Part shown: piece after piece, positions 23,955 through 31,065 of the stretch
How positions within the stretch are numbered: position 1 is the first letter of the stretch
Layout: each line of letters starts with the position of its first letter
DNA from: Hadesarchaea archaeon
Lineage (GTDB): Archaea > Hadarchaeota > Hadarchaeia > Hadarchaeales > Hadarchaeaceae
Reading direction: 5' to 3'
DNA length: 34,644 nt
Assembly: GCA_030672285.1 (NCBI GenBank)
Contig: DAOVGS010000068.1
Span: 1 to 34,644, forward strand
Program-made: the position numbers and the translations under genes
The notes under the pieces: generated by a model
Seen by the model: the letters and a program-made list of their open reading frames with translations, nothing else
What the model was told of the DNA's origin: nothing
The model's database searches: none

Positions 23955-24902
23955 CTAAACTTTGAGTTTCCCGCGTTCCATTATCATCTTTTCATCGAAT
24001 TTGACTGTGGGCTTCAAGAAGATACCATCCACATGAATTCCAGCCCGAACCCGCCCACCGAAGGTCGAGTTGTCCCCCAGCGCGATGTGACAGGTGCCGA
24101 GAACTTTCTCGTCCTCGAGCACATTTCCGATGAGGCGTGCTTTCGGGTTTGTGCCCATGCCGAATTCAGCTAAATTTCTAGCTTTTGCCCCGGCTTCCTC
24201 CAGCATCTTGGTGAGCTTTCGAGCAGGCCCACCGGAAATTTTCACCGCCATCCCCCTTTCGATTAAGATCTCAATTGCCCCACGTAAGGTATCGACCATC
24301 GAGCCGTCGACGACCACTTTCCCCTCAGCTGTACCCTCGATCGGCGCGATGAAAGCCTCGCCAGCTGGCAAGTTCCCGTAATCGCCCGGTTTGTGAAAGA
24401 TTCCAGTATCGGGGTGCGATCTTCGTCCCTCGATGCTGAAGGTTAAATGAGTTCCAGCTCTGGTCCGAACTTCAACTTCGGATGCTTTATCAAATAGGTT
24501 TACAACTTTCCTCGTCAACTTGCTTACCTGTTTGTAGTCAGCGAGCATTGCGCCGCGCTGCATTATGGTCTCAGTTATCATCGGCATCGTCGCGACTCTC
24601 GCGCCAGCTTCGCACGCTTTAAGGCGGGCTTGGGTGTGGGTAAGCGAGTAGGTGGTGGGCGCGAACACGACATCGGCGGTGCGCATCGCTTGTCCCACGA
24701 TTTTTGGCGGTTCTCCCCCATGCCTGGTACCAGTTGGCATGCAGATGAGCATTGTTTTGGCCCCGACGATGCGAGCGGCTTCGAGAAGGGCTTCGGCAAT
24801 TTTTCGCCTCGGGGGGTCTGTAACAACCAAGACGCGTTCTCCAGATTTGACGCTCATACAGATTTCTACGGCTATTCGTGCACCTTTTAACAACTCTCGC
24901 AT
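23955..24902 (-). CDS. M29-type (thermophilic) aminopeptidase-like protein
   Basis: 315 aa, shorter than AmpT/AmpS aminopeptidases (about 400 aa) but sharing their metal-site pattern: AGEAFIAPIEGTAEGKVVV supplies the first Glu, AEFGMGTNPKARLIGNVLED follows, and GTCHIALGDNSTFGG and GIHVDGIF give the His and His-x-Asp ligands. The N-terminal half (VKSGERVLVVTDPP, ALLEAARIVGAKT) is a Rossmann-like segment typical of the COG2309 family. It starts 11 bp after the TBP-like gene stop on the same strand, so it is likely in one unit with that gene and the histone. The likely activity is metal-dependent aminopeptidase; the reduced length makes the exact substrate uncertain. Confidence 0.8.
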   Translation of the reverse strand: MRELLKGARIAVEICMSVKSGERVLVVTDPPRRKIAEALLEAARIVGAKTMLICMPTGTRHGGEPPKIVGQAMRTADVVFAPTTYSLTHTQARLKACEAGARVATMPMITETIMQRGAMLADYKQVSKLTRKVVNLFDKASEVEVRTRAGTHLTFSIEGRRSHPDTGIFHKPGDYGNLPAGEAFIAPIEGTAEGKVVVDGSMVDTLRGAIEILIERGMAVKISGGPARKLTKMLEEAGAKARNLAEFGMGTNPKARLIGNVLEDEKVLGTCHIALGDNSTFGGRVRAGIHVDGIFLKPTVKFDEKMIMERGKLKV

Positions 24903-24913
24903 GCTAGAACCAG

Positions 24914-25201
24914 CTATTTGATCAACCCATTTTTGAAGAGCTCGTCCCTGAAGGCCAGCAGGGTCTCGCGAACGCTTCCTTCGTCGGGAGCATGAACCTC
25001 GACGTAGCGCGAGGGAAAGAGAAGGAGATAAGTGCCCCGGCTTAGCTCGAATTTCACGATCTCCTTGTTCGATGTTTTCACCTTTCGCGCACGGGGAATT
25101 CGCTTGAGGATTTCTTCGAGATCAACTTTTGAACGAAGTGTTGTGGTTGTTCGCACCGACATGAGCTTAGGCATGTCGAAGACGTTATAGAGGCGCGGCA
25201 T
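24914..25201 (-). CDS. Single-repeat TBP-like protein
   Basis: 95-105 aa. I recognise no annotated family by name, but aligned by eye it matches one half-repeat of TATA-binding protein. KVDLEEILKRIPRARKV matches the LDLEKV-LCPN segment of TBP, EIVKFELSRGTYLLLFPS matches GIICHLDDPKVALLIFSS, RYVEVHAPDEGSVRETLLAF matches KLVVTGAKSVQDIERAV, and it ends ELFKNGLIK like the LDKYGL end of TBP. Full TBP has two such repeats (about 190 aa); here there is one, so it would have to dimerise to form a saddle. Start: ATG 25201, or TTG 25231 giving 10 more residues (MSEAEPRVSE). A TATA-like ATTTTAAAT lies just downstream of the histone stop, so it may have its own promoter. Confidence 0.6.
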   Translation of the reverse strand: MPRLYNVFDMPKLMSVRTTTTLRSKVDLEEILKRIPRARKVKTSNKEIVKFELSRGTYLLLFPSRYVEVHAPDEGSVRETLLAFRDELFKNGLIK

Positions 25202-25269
25202 CTCACTTACGCGCGGCTCGGCTTCGCTCAATCAAATCCCAAAATCATTAGGGCGAGGAGAATTTAAAA

Positions 25270-25476
25270 TTAGAGCCTCTTGGCAGCCAGCCTGATATCG
25301 ACATCTCGAACGGTCCTTCGTCCAGCGTGCTCCGCGAGCTTAGCTGCTTCGTTCGCAATTGCGAGGGCGCGCTCTTCGAGAACCTCGGCCAGTGCAACGG
25401 CTGCGCTCTCACTCACCCGCTTGGCGCCTGATTTTCGGATGATGCGATCTATCGCCGCGACAGGCAATTCAACCAT
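25270..25476 (-). CDS. Archaeal histone (HMf type)
   Basis: 68 aa, the standard single histone-fold unit with no tails. ELPVAAIDRIIRKSGAKRVS is helix 1 and loop 1, SAAVALAEVLEERALAIANE is the long central helix, and HAGRRTVRDVDIRLAAKRL is loop 2 plus helix 3. The RxTxxxxD pattern (RRTVRDVD) and the Arg/Lys residues at the DNA-contact loops are present. It packages DNA as dimers and larger polymers. The ATG at 25476 has a strong GAGGAGGCGG Shine-Dalgarno and an AT-rich upstream region. The TBP-like gene follows after 38 bp. Confidence 0.95.
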   Translation of the reverse strand: MVELPVAAIDRIIRKSGAKRVSESAAVALAEVLEERALAIANEAAKLAEHAGRRTVRDVDIRLAAKRL

Positions 25477-25537
25477 TTATCCGCCTCCTCGAGTATTTCA
25501 AGCCACTTATAGGGCAAATTTTCCATTTATTTAGGCA

Positions 25538-25548
25538 GTATTTAAACC
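25538..25548 (-). promoter_or_regulatory. TATA box of the histone gene
   Basis: On the minus strand GGTTTAAATAC, preceded by a purine-rich GAGGAAA (BRE-like), lies about 62 nt before the histone ATG, giving a leader of about 35 nt that contains the Shine-Dalgarno. The 223-bp purA-histone gap also has TTTTAAATA (about 25565-25573), AACTTTTATCC (about 25623-25633) and AATAAAAATTTAAAGG (about 25661-25676), the last being a plausible purA box. I see no other gene in the gap. Confidence 0.5.
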
Positions 25549-25699
25549 TTTCCTCAAATGGGCTTTTAAATAGGTAATTTTGGTGAAAATCGAGTTTTTA
25601 ATGGCTTTGCATGAGTTGGGAAAACTTTTATCCATCAAGTGACGTTGGTCGTGGCCAAGTTCAATAAAAATTTAAAGGAGCGCCGCGTAGTGGGCAGAG

Positions 25700-26722
25700 G
25701 TGAAAGGTTTGCCTTGCATGATCGTTGCTGGGGGATTCTGGGGCGATGAGGGCAAGGGAAAAATCATCGCATATCTTGCGCTCCACGATAAACCGAAAAT
25801 CGTCGCGCGCGCGGGAGTAGGGCCGAACGCCGGTCACACGGTGTACGCCCGGGGGAAGAAATTAGGGCTGCGCCAGATCCCATGTGGATTCACCTACGAG
25901 GGGGCGCGCCTGCTCATCGGGCCCGGGGTGCTCGTCAACCCCGAGATTGTGCTGAAGGAGGTCGAGCTGACGGGCACGGGCGATAGGCTCGGCGTGGATC
26001 GGCGCTGCACGGTCATCGAGTCCCTCCACATCGAGCAGGATCGCACCTCGGCGCACCTGAAGGGCAAGATAGGCACCACGGGGACGGGCTGCGGCCCGGC
26101 AAACGTTGCGAGGGTGAACCGCGTTGCAAAGCTGGCGGAGGAAATTCCTGAACTCGAACGCTTTCTCACCGATGTCCCCCAAGAGGTTGGCGATGCCCTG
26201 GGGAGGGATGAACTCGTGCTCATTGAGGGGTCACAGGGTTTCGGCCTTTCTTTGATTCACGGCACCTACCCCTATGTCACGAGCAAGGATACTTCAGCGA
26301 GTACGCTTGCGGCCGATGTGGGCGTGGGTCCAACCAAGATCGATGACGTCATGCTCGTCTTCAAGGCGTACGTGAGCCGGGTCGGTGAGGGACCATTCCC
26401 GACCGAGATGGTCGTGGAGGAGGCCGAGCGACTTGGAATTGTGGAGTACGGCACGGTCACCGGGCGGCGGAGGCGCATCGGGGCGTTCGACTTCGAGCTG
26501 GCGAAGCGCTCGGTGATGATAAACGGTGCCACCCAAATCACCATAACCTGTTTGGATCGGCTCTTCAAGGGTAGTTCTGGGCTCCGGAGTTATGGGCAGC
26601 TCCCCGCGGATGCGAAGGCGTTCATCGAGCGCATCGAGGGTGAGCTCAAGGTGCCGGTTACCTTGATTTCGACGGGCAAGGATCCCGAGAACGTCATCGA
26701 CCTGCGCTCGGAGAAACTCTGA
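25700..26722 (+). CDS. purA: Adenylosuccinate synthetase (short archaeal form)
   Basis: Joins IMP and Asp with GTP to give adenylosuccinate. At 340 aa it is the short archaeal version (bacterial enzymes are about 430). The P-loop is [12 protein letters not shown] (about 12-23); the first position after GG is Phe where Gln is usual. [13 protein letters not shown] carries the catalytic His. Other motifs are [39 protein letters not shown] and [11 protein letters not shown] (arginine substrate site). Start: GTG 25700; ATG 25718 is possible but would place the P-loop very near the N-terminus. The stop overlaps the next ATG by one base (TGATG). Downstream purB (12058) does the following step. Confidence 0.94.
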   Translation: MKGLPCMIVAGGFWGDEGKGKIIAYLALHDKPKIVARAGVGPNAGHTVYARGKKLGLRQIPCGFTYEGARLLIGPGVLVNPEIVLKEVELTGTGDRLGVDRRCTVIESLHIEQDRTSAHLKGKIGTTGTGCGPANVARVNRVAKLAEEIPELERFLTDVPQEVGDALGRDELVLIEGSQGFGLSLIHGTYPYVTSKDTSASTLAADVGVGPTKIDDVMLVFKAYVSRVGEGPFPTEMVVEEAERLGIVEYGTVTGRRRRIGAFDFELAKRSVMINGATQITITCLDRLFKGSSGLRSYGQLPADAKAFIERIEGELKVPVTLISTGKDPENVIDLRSEKL

Positions 26723-27279
26723 TGGCGCGCTTGGTGATTGCGGTCAGCGGCACCCCGGGCACGGGAAAGTCGATTTTTGCCCGGGCGCTCGCGAAAAAAC
26801 TCAACGCTCAAGTGATCGATCTCAACGCGCTTATCCGAAGGAAGAAAATTTACAGACTCGATGTCGACGGCACGAAGATTGCCAACCTTCAAAAAATGCG
26901 GAAGGAATTCGTCCGCACAATTCGAGCTTCTCGCGGCCCGGTCGTCGTCGAGGGGCTGCTGGCACACCTGCTACCCAAAAAATACCTCACTCATGTTATC
27001 ATACTCCGGACCAGACCAAAGGTCCTCGAGCGGCGCCTTCGTGCCCGCAAGTACTCGAAGGCCAAAATTCGCGACAACATCGAATCGGAGGCCCTGAGCA
27101 TTATCCTCTGGGAAGCCGTTCAAGCGCACGGTATGGATAGGGTTTACGAAATCGACGTGACAAAACTGAGCCCAGATGCTGCGGTAAAACTGTTCTCGGA
27201 TGCGCTGGATGGCAGAGTTTCGCTCAGGCCCGGTAAAGTGGATTGGTTAGAGGAAGTTTTTTTAACAAGTGGTGAATAA
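26722..27279 (+). CDS. AK6/Fap7-type nucleotide kinase
   Basis: 185 aa P-loop NMP kinase. Walker A is AVSGTPGTGKSIFARALAKK (residues about 7-26), matching the GTPGTGK motif of the AK6/Fap7 group. VIDLNALIRRKKIY is the NMP-binding segment, VVVEGLLAHLLP is Walker-B-like, and RRLRARKYSKAKIRDNIESE is the short LID region typical of this group. Such enzymes phosphorylate AMP and related NMPs and are linked to ribosome (small subunit) maturation in eukaryotes and archaea. It overlaps purA by one base, so the two are translationally coupled: purA feeds AMP synthesis and this enzyme can turn AMP to ADP. htpX follows after 17 bp. Confidence 0.85.
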   Translation: MARLVIAVSGTPGTGKSIFARALAKKLNAQVIDLNALIRRKKIYRLDVDGTKIANLQKMRKEFVRTIRASRGPVVVEGLLAHLLPKKYLTHVIILRTRPKVLERRLRARKYSKAKIRDNIESEALSIILWEAVQAHGMDRVYEIDVTKLSPDAAVKLFSDALDGRVSLRPGKVDWLEEVFLTSGE

Positions 27280-27296
27280 TCAATTTTGGCGATGGC

Positions 27297-28157
27297 ATGG
27301 GCGGAACCGCGCGAGTCGCATTGCTGATGGCTATGCTCACGGGGCTTTTGCTGGCGATGGGTCTCGTGGCCGGATACCTCACCGGCACCAATCTAGTTTT
27401 CACCTTCACATTTGCCCTCATCATGGCCGTGGTACTGAACATCGCCATGTACTGGTACGCCGACCGATGGGTGCTTAGGCTATATAAGGCCAAAATCGTG
27501 AGCGAGGCCGAGGAGCCTGAGCTGCACCGCACGGTGGAACGCCTGGCCTCGAGTGCACGTCTGCCGAAACCCCGGGTGGCGATCATCCCCACGGACACGC
27601 CAAACGCATTCGCTACCGGGCGTAGTCCCTCCCATTCGGTGGTCGCGGTGACGCAGGGGGCGATGCGCCTGTTGAACAAGGATGAGCTCGAGGGCGTGTT
27701 GGGACACGAGCTCGCCCACGTGAAGAACCGCGACATGTTGATCAACACCATGGCGGCGATCATCGGGGCGGTAATCACCTATGTGATGTGGTTCTCGATA
27801 TTTGCGGGTGGTGGACGCAGGCGCGGCGGAGGGGGGATCTTGGCAATCCTGGCGATGGTCATGATACCATTTTGCGCGATGTTGGTCAGGCTCTCGATAT
27901 CCCGCGGGCGCGAATATGGGGCGGACCACGGTGGGGCCAGCATCTCGCGCAAACCGCTCGCGCTGGCGAGCGCCCTGCGCAGCCTTCAATCAGCTGTCAG
28001 GAACAGGCCCATGCAGGGGGGGAACCCATCGACCTCCCACATGTTCATCGTTAACCCATTCGCAAAGGTCAGCATGAGGGGGCTTTTCTCGACCCACCCG
28101 CCGACTGAGGAACGGATTCGACGGCTCGAGGAGATGGCCAGAACTGGGCGGTTCTAG
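27297..28157 (+). CDS. htpX: HtpX-type membrane metalloprotease (M48)
   Basis: 286-aa integral membrane zinc protease involved in quality control of membrane proteins. Two N-terminal TM helices (about 5-50, LLMAMLTGLLLAMGLVAGYL and TFALIMAVVLNIAMYWYA) precede the cytoplasmic catalytic part. GVLGHELAHVKNRDMLINTM contains HExxH, and GREYGADHGGAS supplies the third zinc ligand (Glu of ExxxD). Two more hydrophobic segments lie between about 155 and 200. The C-terminus FSTHPPTEERIRRLEEM is the conserved family ending. Its TAG stop overlaps the secG stop on the other strand in the CTAG palindrome at 28154-28157. Confidence 0.93.
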   Translation: MGGTARVALLMAMLTGLLLAMGLVAGYLTGTNLVFTFTFALIMAVVLNIAMYWYADRWVLRLYKAKIVSEAEEPELHRTVERLASSARLPKPRVAIIPTDTPNAFATGRSPSHSVVAVTQGAMRLLNKDELEGVLGHELAHVKNRDMLINTMAAIIGAVITYVMWFSIFAGGGRRRGGGGILAILAMVMIPFCAMLVRLSISRGREYGADHGGASISRKPLALASALRSLQSAVRNRPMQGGNPSTSHMFIVNPFAKVSMRGLFSTHPPTEERIRRLEEMARTGRF

Positions 28158-28333
28158 AACCCGAGCAAAGCTTTGCCGTAAAAACGCAGGAATATCTCGA
28201 AAATTATGACGGCAATGGTGAAAATTACTATACTCTTTGGCGAGATTTTGATGCCGTGGCCCTCCTCTTTAAAATAGCGTATCAGTCCGGCGCCCGTGGG
28301 GGGCATCGTTTCCTCTCGTCGTCGTCTGCTCAT
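28154..28333 (-). CDS. secG: Preprotein translocase subunit SecG (Sec61-beta type)
   Basis: A 59-aa protein: MSRRRREETMPPTGAGLIRY, then a Lys/Glu segment FKEEGHGIKISPKSIV, then one TM helix IFTIAVIIFEIFL near the C-terminus. GAGLIRYFKEE-GHGIKISP matches the archaeal Sec61-beta consensus (P-x-S/T-GAGLIRYFEEE), and tail-anchored topology is expected. It associates with SecY and SecE in the Sec translocon; secY and secE are elsewhere. The ATG at 28333 sits just after GGTGGCGAG. Transcription is convergent with htpX, the stops overlapping by four bases. A GGTTTAAACTTG box (28361-28372) is about 30 nt upstream of the ATG. Confidence 0.9.
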   Translation of the reverse strand: MSRRRREETMPPTGAGLIRYFKEEGHGIKISPKSIVIFTIAVIIFEIFLRFYGKALLGF

Positions 28334-28360
28334 CTCGCCACCAATTTATTTAGGTACCCG

Positions 28361-28372
28361 CAAGTTTAAACC
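28361..28372 (-). promoter_or_regulatory. TATA box for secG
   Basis: Minus-strand GGTTTAAACTTG about 30 nt upstream of the secG ATG, with a T-rich stretch and the tsr3 end on the far side. Position and sequence fit an archaeal promoter giving a very short leader. Confidence 0.45.
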
Positions 28373-28419
28373 TTTTTTTGAACGGCTGGGGTTTTTCTGG
28401 GAATACAACTCCTCAGTTG

Positions 28420-28932
28420 TTACCTCGCGGAAGGCATGAATTGACGCTGGAGGGCAACGACTTCCGTGCTGTCATCGGCGTCGGCGTAAGCTTCTAGCGG
28501 CTCGTGATTCAGCTCGAGGAATGTTGGGCCCCACTTGAAAATACTGAGGATCTCCCTCGCACGGCTTCGTTCACCCAAAATGAATAGGGCCGCCGCAAGC
28601 GCCTCGGCGGTGCTCAATATCGTTGGGCGGCCATAGTACGTGGGGTTGGCAGCGACCAAGTAGGCTAGGCTTCGTGGCACCATCCGCTTTCGGAGGCGGG
28701 AAATTTGCCCGATCTGCTTCCATGAACAATCGAGCGCCACTAACCCACGTTGGCTCGCAACCTCTACATCCCCCTTGGAAAGCGCCTTCTCTGCAAATGG
28801 GTCGAGCAGAATCGCGCCGTTCGGCAGAGCACGGGGTTGGAAAACCATCTGAATTTTCCCAAATCGATGCAAGCGCATCGTGGTGCACTTTTTGGGATCG
28901 CACTCTCGGGCGTTAAAGACAACTAGTTCCAT
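28420..28932 (-). CDS. tsr3: Tsr3-type rRNA aminocarboxypropyltransferase (DUF367)
   Basis: 170 aa. Tsr3 transfers the 3-amino-3-carboxypropyl group of S-adenosylmethionine to a modified uridine of small-subunit rRNA. The N-terminus NARECDPKKCTTMRLHRFGK is the family's DxxKCTxxKL-like start. VALDCSWKQIGQISRLRK matches the conserved DCSW segment, and RSLAYLVAANPTYYGRPTILSTAEALAAAL matches the AANPxNYG-LS-EA region, which forms the active-site SPOUT-like fold. Length is standard. It is divergent from the amidohydrolase and upstream of secG on the same strand (an 86-bp gap holding the secG promoter). Confidence 0.92.
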   Translation of the reverse strand: MELVVFNARECDPKKCTTMRLHRFGKIQMVFQPRALPNGAILLDPFAEKALSKGDVEVASQRGLVALDCSWKQIGQISRLRKRMVPRSLAYLVAANPTYYGRPTILSTAEALAAALFILGERSRAREILSIFKWGPTFLELNHEPLEAYADADDSTEVVALQRQFMPSAR

Positions 28933-28999
28933 CGACCTCGGTCATACTGAGTTTGATAAACCTTTAAGTCATGATTGAACAAGGCGGGTTGGGCGCCCC

Positions 29000-30106
29000 A
29001 TGGCCAAGCGAGTACTTTCCAACGCGACCATTCTCGAGGGCGAGGAGCTCGAGCTCACGCGCGGCTACCTCGTGGTCCGTGATGGCTTAATTGAAAAAAT
29101 TTCCGAAGGCTCCCCCTCGGGGCGGGCCATCGATCTAAAACGAGGGTTCATCCTGCCCCCCTTCGTGAACGCGCATACCCACGTCGCCGATTCCGTTTCC
29201 AAGGAGCTTTATCTCGGCTTGGTACAGCCCCAGGTGGTCGGCCCAGGCGGGGAGAAATTTCGTGCCCTGGGCTCACGTTCACGTGGCGAGTTGATTGCAT
29301 CAGTTCGCGTGACGCTTCAGGACATGCTCTGCACCGGCACCCTATCCCACTGCGACTTCAGGGAGGGTGGAGCGGAAGGGGTCGAGCTCCTTCGAGGGGC
29401 ATCACACAAAGCGGTAAAATCAATTATCATGGGGCGCCCGTTCGCGCTCGAAGAACTGAACATTGTTTTAAAAAAATCAGATGGGATCGGTTTGCCTTCG
29501 CTCGAGGCTTTCGATGAGGAGGGACTTCGGTCAATCTCCAAACAAACCAAGCGGGCAAAGAAACTTCTCTCGGTTCATGTTGCCGAGTTAACGTCTGCCC
29601 GAGATGAGGTCGAGCGAGCACTTGAACTCAGCCCATCTTTTATCGTTCACGCGACCCACGCGAACGAGGAAGATTTTGTGTCCCTACAGAGGAATAACGT
29701 TCCCGTTGTTTTTTGCCCGAGGGCGAACAGCTTGCTGGGCGTCGGCGTACCCCCCATCCACCTCGCGCTCGCAGTTAACGCTCGTTTTTGCTTTGGAACG
29801 GACAACGCGATGGTATGCCAGCCAAACATATTTGAGGAACTTTCCTTCGCTTGGGCGTGCCTGCGTCGTGCGGATGCTGCTGCGGGAAGTGAGGAAGCAC
29901 GTAAACTCCTGCGTGCAGCCACGATTGAACCCCAAAAACTTTTCAATTTACCGTGGGGGCCCGTTGAGGAGGGGGGTAGCGCGACATTTATGGTGCTCAC
30001 CCCCGGAAATAATCTCGCAAACCTCACCAACGTGCATGCGGGATTGGTCAATCGAGCGCGAGCGGACAATATCCGAGCGATTTACGCGCGCGGCAAAATT
30101 TTATAA
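29000..30106 (+). CDS. Amidohydrolase-superfamily deaminase/hydrolase (ATZ/TRZ-like)
   Basis: 368-aa metal-dependent hydrolase. PPFVNAHTHVADS supplies the HxH metal ligands near the start of the barrel; LLSVHVAEL gives the third His, SFIVHATHANEED the fourth His region, and FGTDNAMVCQPNI the catalytic Asp; CPRANSLLGVG is the family's N/G-rich loop. The beta-sandwich subdomain is formed by the N- and C-terminal ends. Family members include cytosine, adenosine, 5'-deoxyadenosine and S-adenosylhomocysteine deaminases. It is shorter than the usual 420-440 aa for the SAH/DadD-type enzymes. The ATG start is at 29000, with a TATA-like TTTAAGTC about 35 nt before. The substrate is unknown. Confidence 0.8.
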   Translation: MAKRVLSNATILEGEELELTRGYLVVRDGLIEKISEGSPSGRAIDLKRGFILPPFVNAHTHVADSVSKELYLGLVQPQVVGPGGEKFRALGSRSRGELIASVRVTLQDMLCTGTLSHCDFREGGAEGVELLRGASHKAVKSIIMGRPFALEELNIVLKKSDGIGLPSLEAFDEEGLRSISKQTKRAKKLLSVHVAELTSARDEVERALELSPSFIVHATHANEEDFVSLQRNNVPVVFCPRANSLLGVGVPPIHLALAVNARFCFGTDNAMVCQPNIFEELSFAWACLRRADAAAGSEEARKLLRAATIEPQKLFNLPWGPVEEGGSATFMVLTPGNNLANLTNVHAGLVNRARADNIRAIYARGKIL

Positions 30107-30174
30107 GCTGGGACACCGAGAAAAAATTGTGTTTTAAGGAGTTAACTTAGCGTAGCGGATGGTGGATTAGGGAA

Positions 30175-31011
30175 ATGCAAGTCAAAGATGTGATGACCAA
30201 GGAGGTCAAGTGGGTAGAGGTGCCCGGTACTCGAGCGGAGGCTCTCGATCTCTTGAGAAAAATAGGTGCAAGCGCGGTTCCTGTGGTGAAGCGGGGCACC
30301 GATGAGCTCGTGGGAATGGTGACGCTTCGCAAGTTGTTCGAGAAATCCGACGAGGAGCAGCTCGCGATGCTCGTCGATCGAGATGTTCTGACGGTTGCGC
30401 TGAGCGATAAGCTCGAGGATGCAGCGAATCGTATGCTCACGGCTCGCGTCCGAAGACTGCCCGTGCTGAAGGACGGAGAACTCGCTGGGATCATCACCGT
30501 TCAAGATATCATTTATCGCGCGCTCGCCGAGATGGACGTGGAGCGCCCAGCATCGGATTTCATGCACCCCCACATCATCGCCGTGTGGGATGGGACCCCG
30601 CTCAAAGCCGCGGTGGAGATCATAGACCTCTCTGGCTTTCGGACCCTCCCCGCGATTGATGAGGGTGGCAACTTGGTCGGGATCATCGATGACTCGGATA
30701 TCATCAAGATAAGTGAGGTCGAAACCGAATCGAAGATGAGCCAGATGACGGGGCGGAGCGAGGGCGATAAATGGACTTGGGACAGCGAAAACCGGATCTA
30801 CATCACCAAGCGGGAGCTGAAGGTCCCGGATAAGCTCGTGCGGGACGTGATGACGAAGGAGCTCGTGACGATAACACGCAAGACTCCCATTAGTAGGGCA
30901 GCTCAGCTCATGAAGCAGCACAGAATTGAGCAGACCCCAGTTCTATCTGCGGATGGCAAACTCATTGGGATTGTACGGGATATCGATCTGCTCCGCACTT
31001 TGGTCGAGTAG
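30175..31011 (+). CDS. Four-CBS-domain protein
   Basis: 278 aa made of four CBS motifs: VKDVMTKEVKWVEVPGTRAEA (about 3-60), VDRDVLTVALSDKLEDAANR (about 68-120), ASDFMHPHIIAVWDGTPLKA (about 125-178) and VRDVMTKELVTITRKTPISR (about 222-278). CBS pairs bind adenine nucleotides or related ligands and act as energy or metabolite sensors. There is no catalytic domain, so it is probably a regulator acting on a partner that is not obvious here. A GGATTAGGG purine run precedes the ATG. It is followed by glyS after a gap with a TATA-like box near 31016. Confidence 0.88.
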   Translation: MQVKDVMTKEVKWVEVPGTRAEALDLLRKIGASAVPVVKRGTDELVGMVTLRKLFEKSDEEQLAMLVDRDVLTVALSDKLEDAANRMLTARVRRLPVLKDGELAGIITVQDIIYRALAEMDVERPASDFMHPHIIAVWDGTPLKAAVEIIDLSGFRTLPAIDEGGNLVGIIDDSDIIKISEVETESKMSQMTGRSEGDKWTWDSENRIYITKRELKVPDKLVRDVMTKELVTITRKTPISRAAQLMKQHRIEQTPVLSADGKLIGIVRDIDLLRTLVE

Positions 31012-31065
31012 TGATAAATACTTAATTTTTTAGGGTTTGAGCGCGCTTCCAATTGCGGTGAAGTA

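Noticed and set aside
30142-30921. Minus-strand open frame of 259 codons opposite the CBS protein
   Set aside because: Shadow of four clear CBS motifs; composition is typical of an antisense translation.
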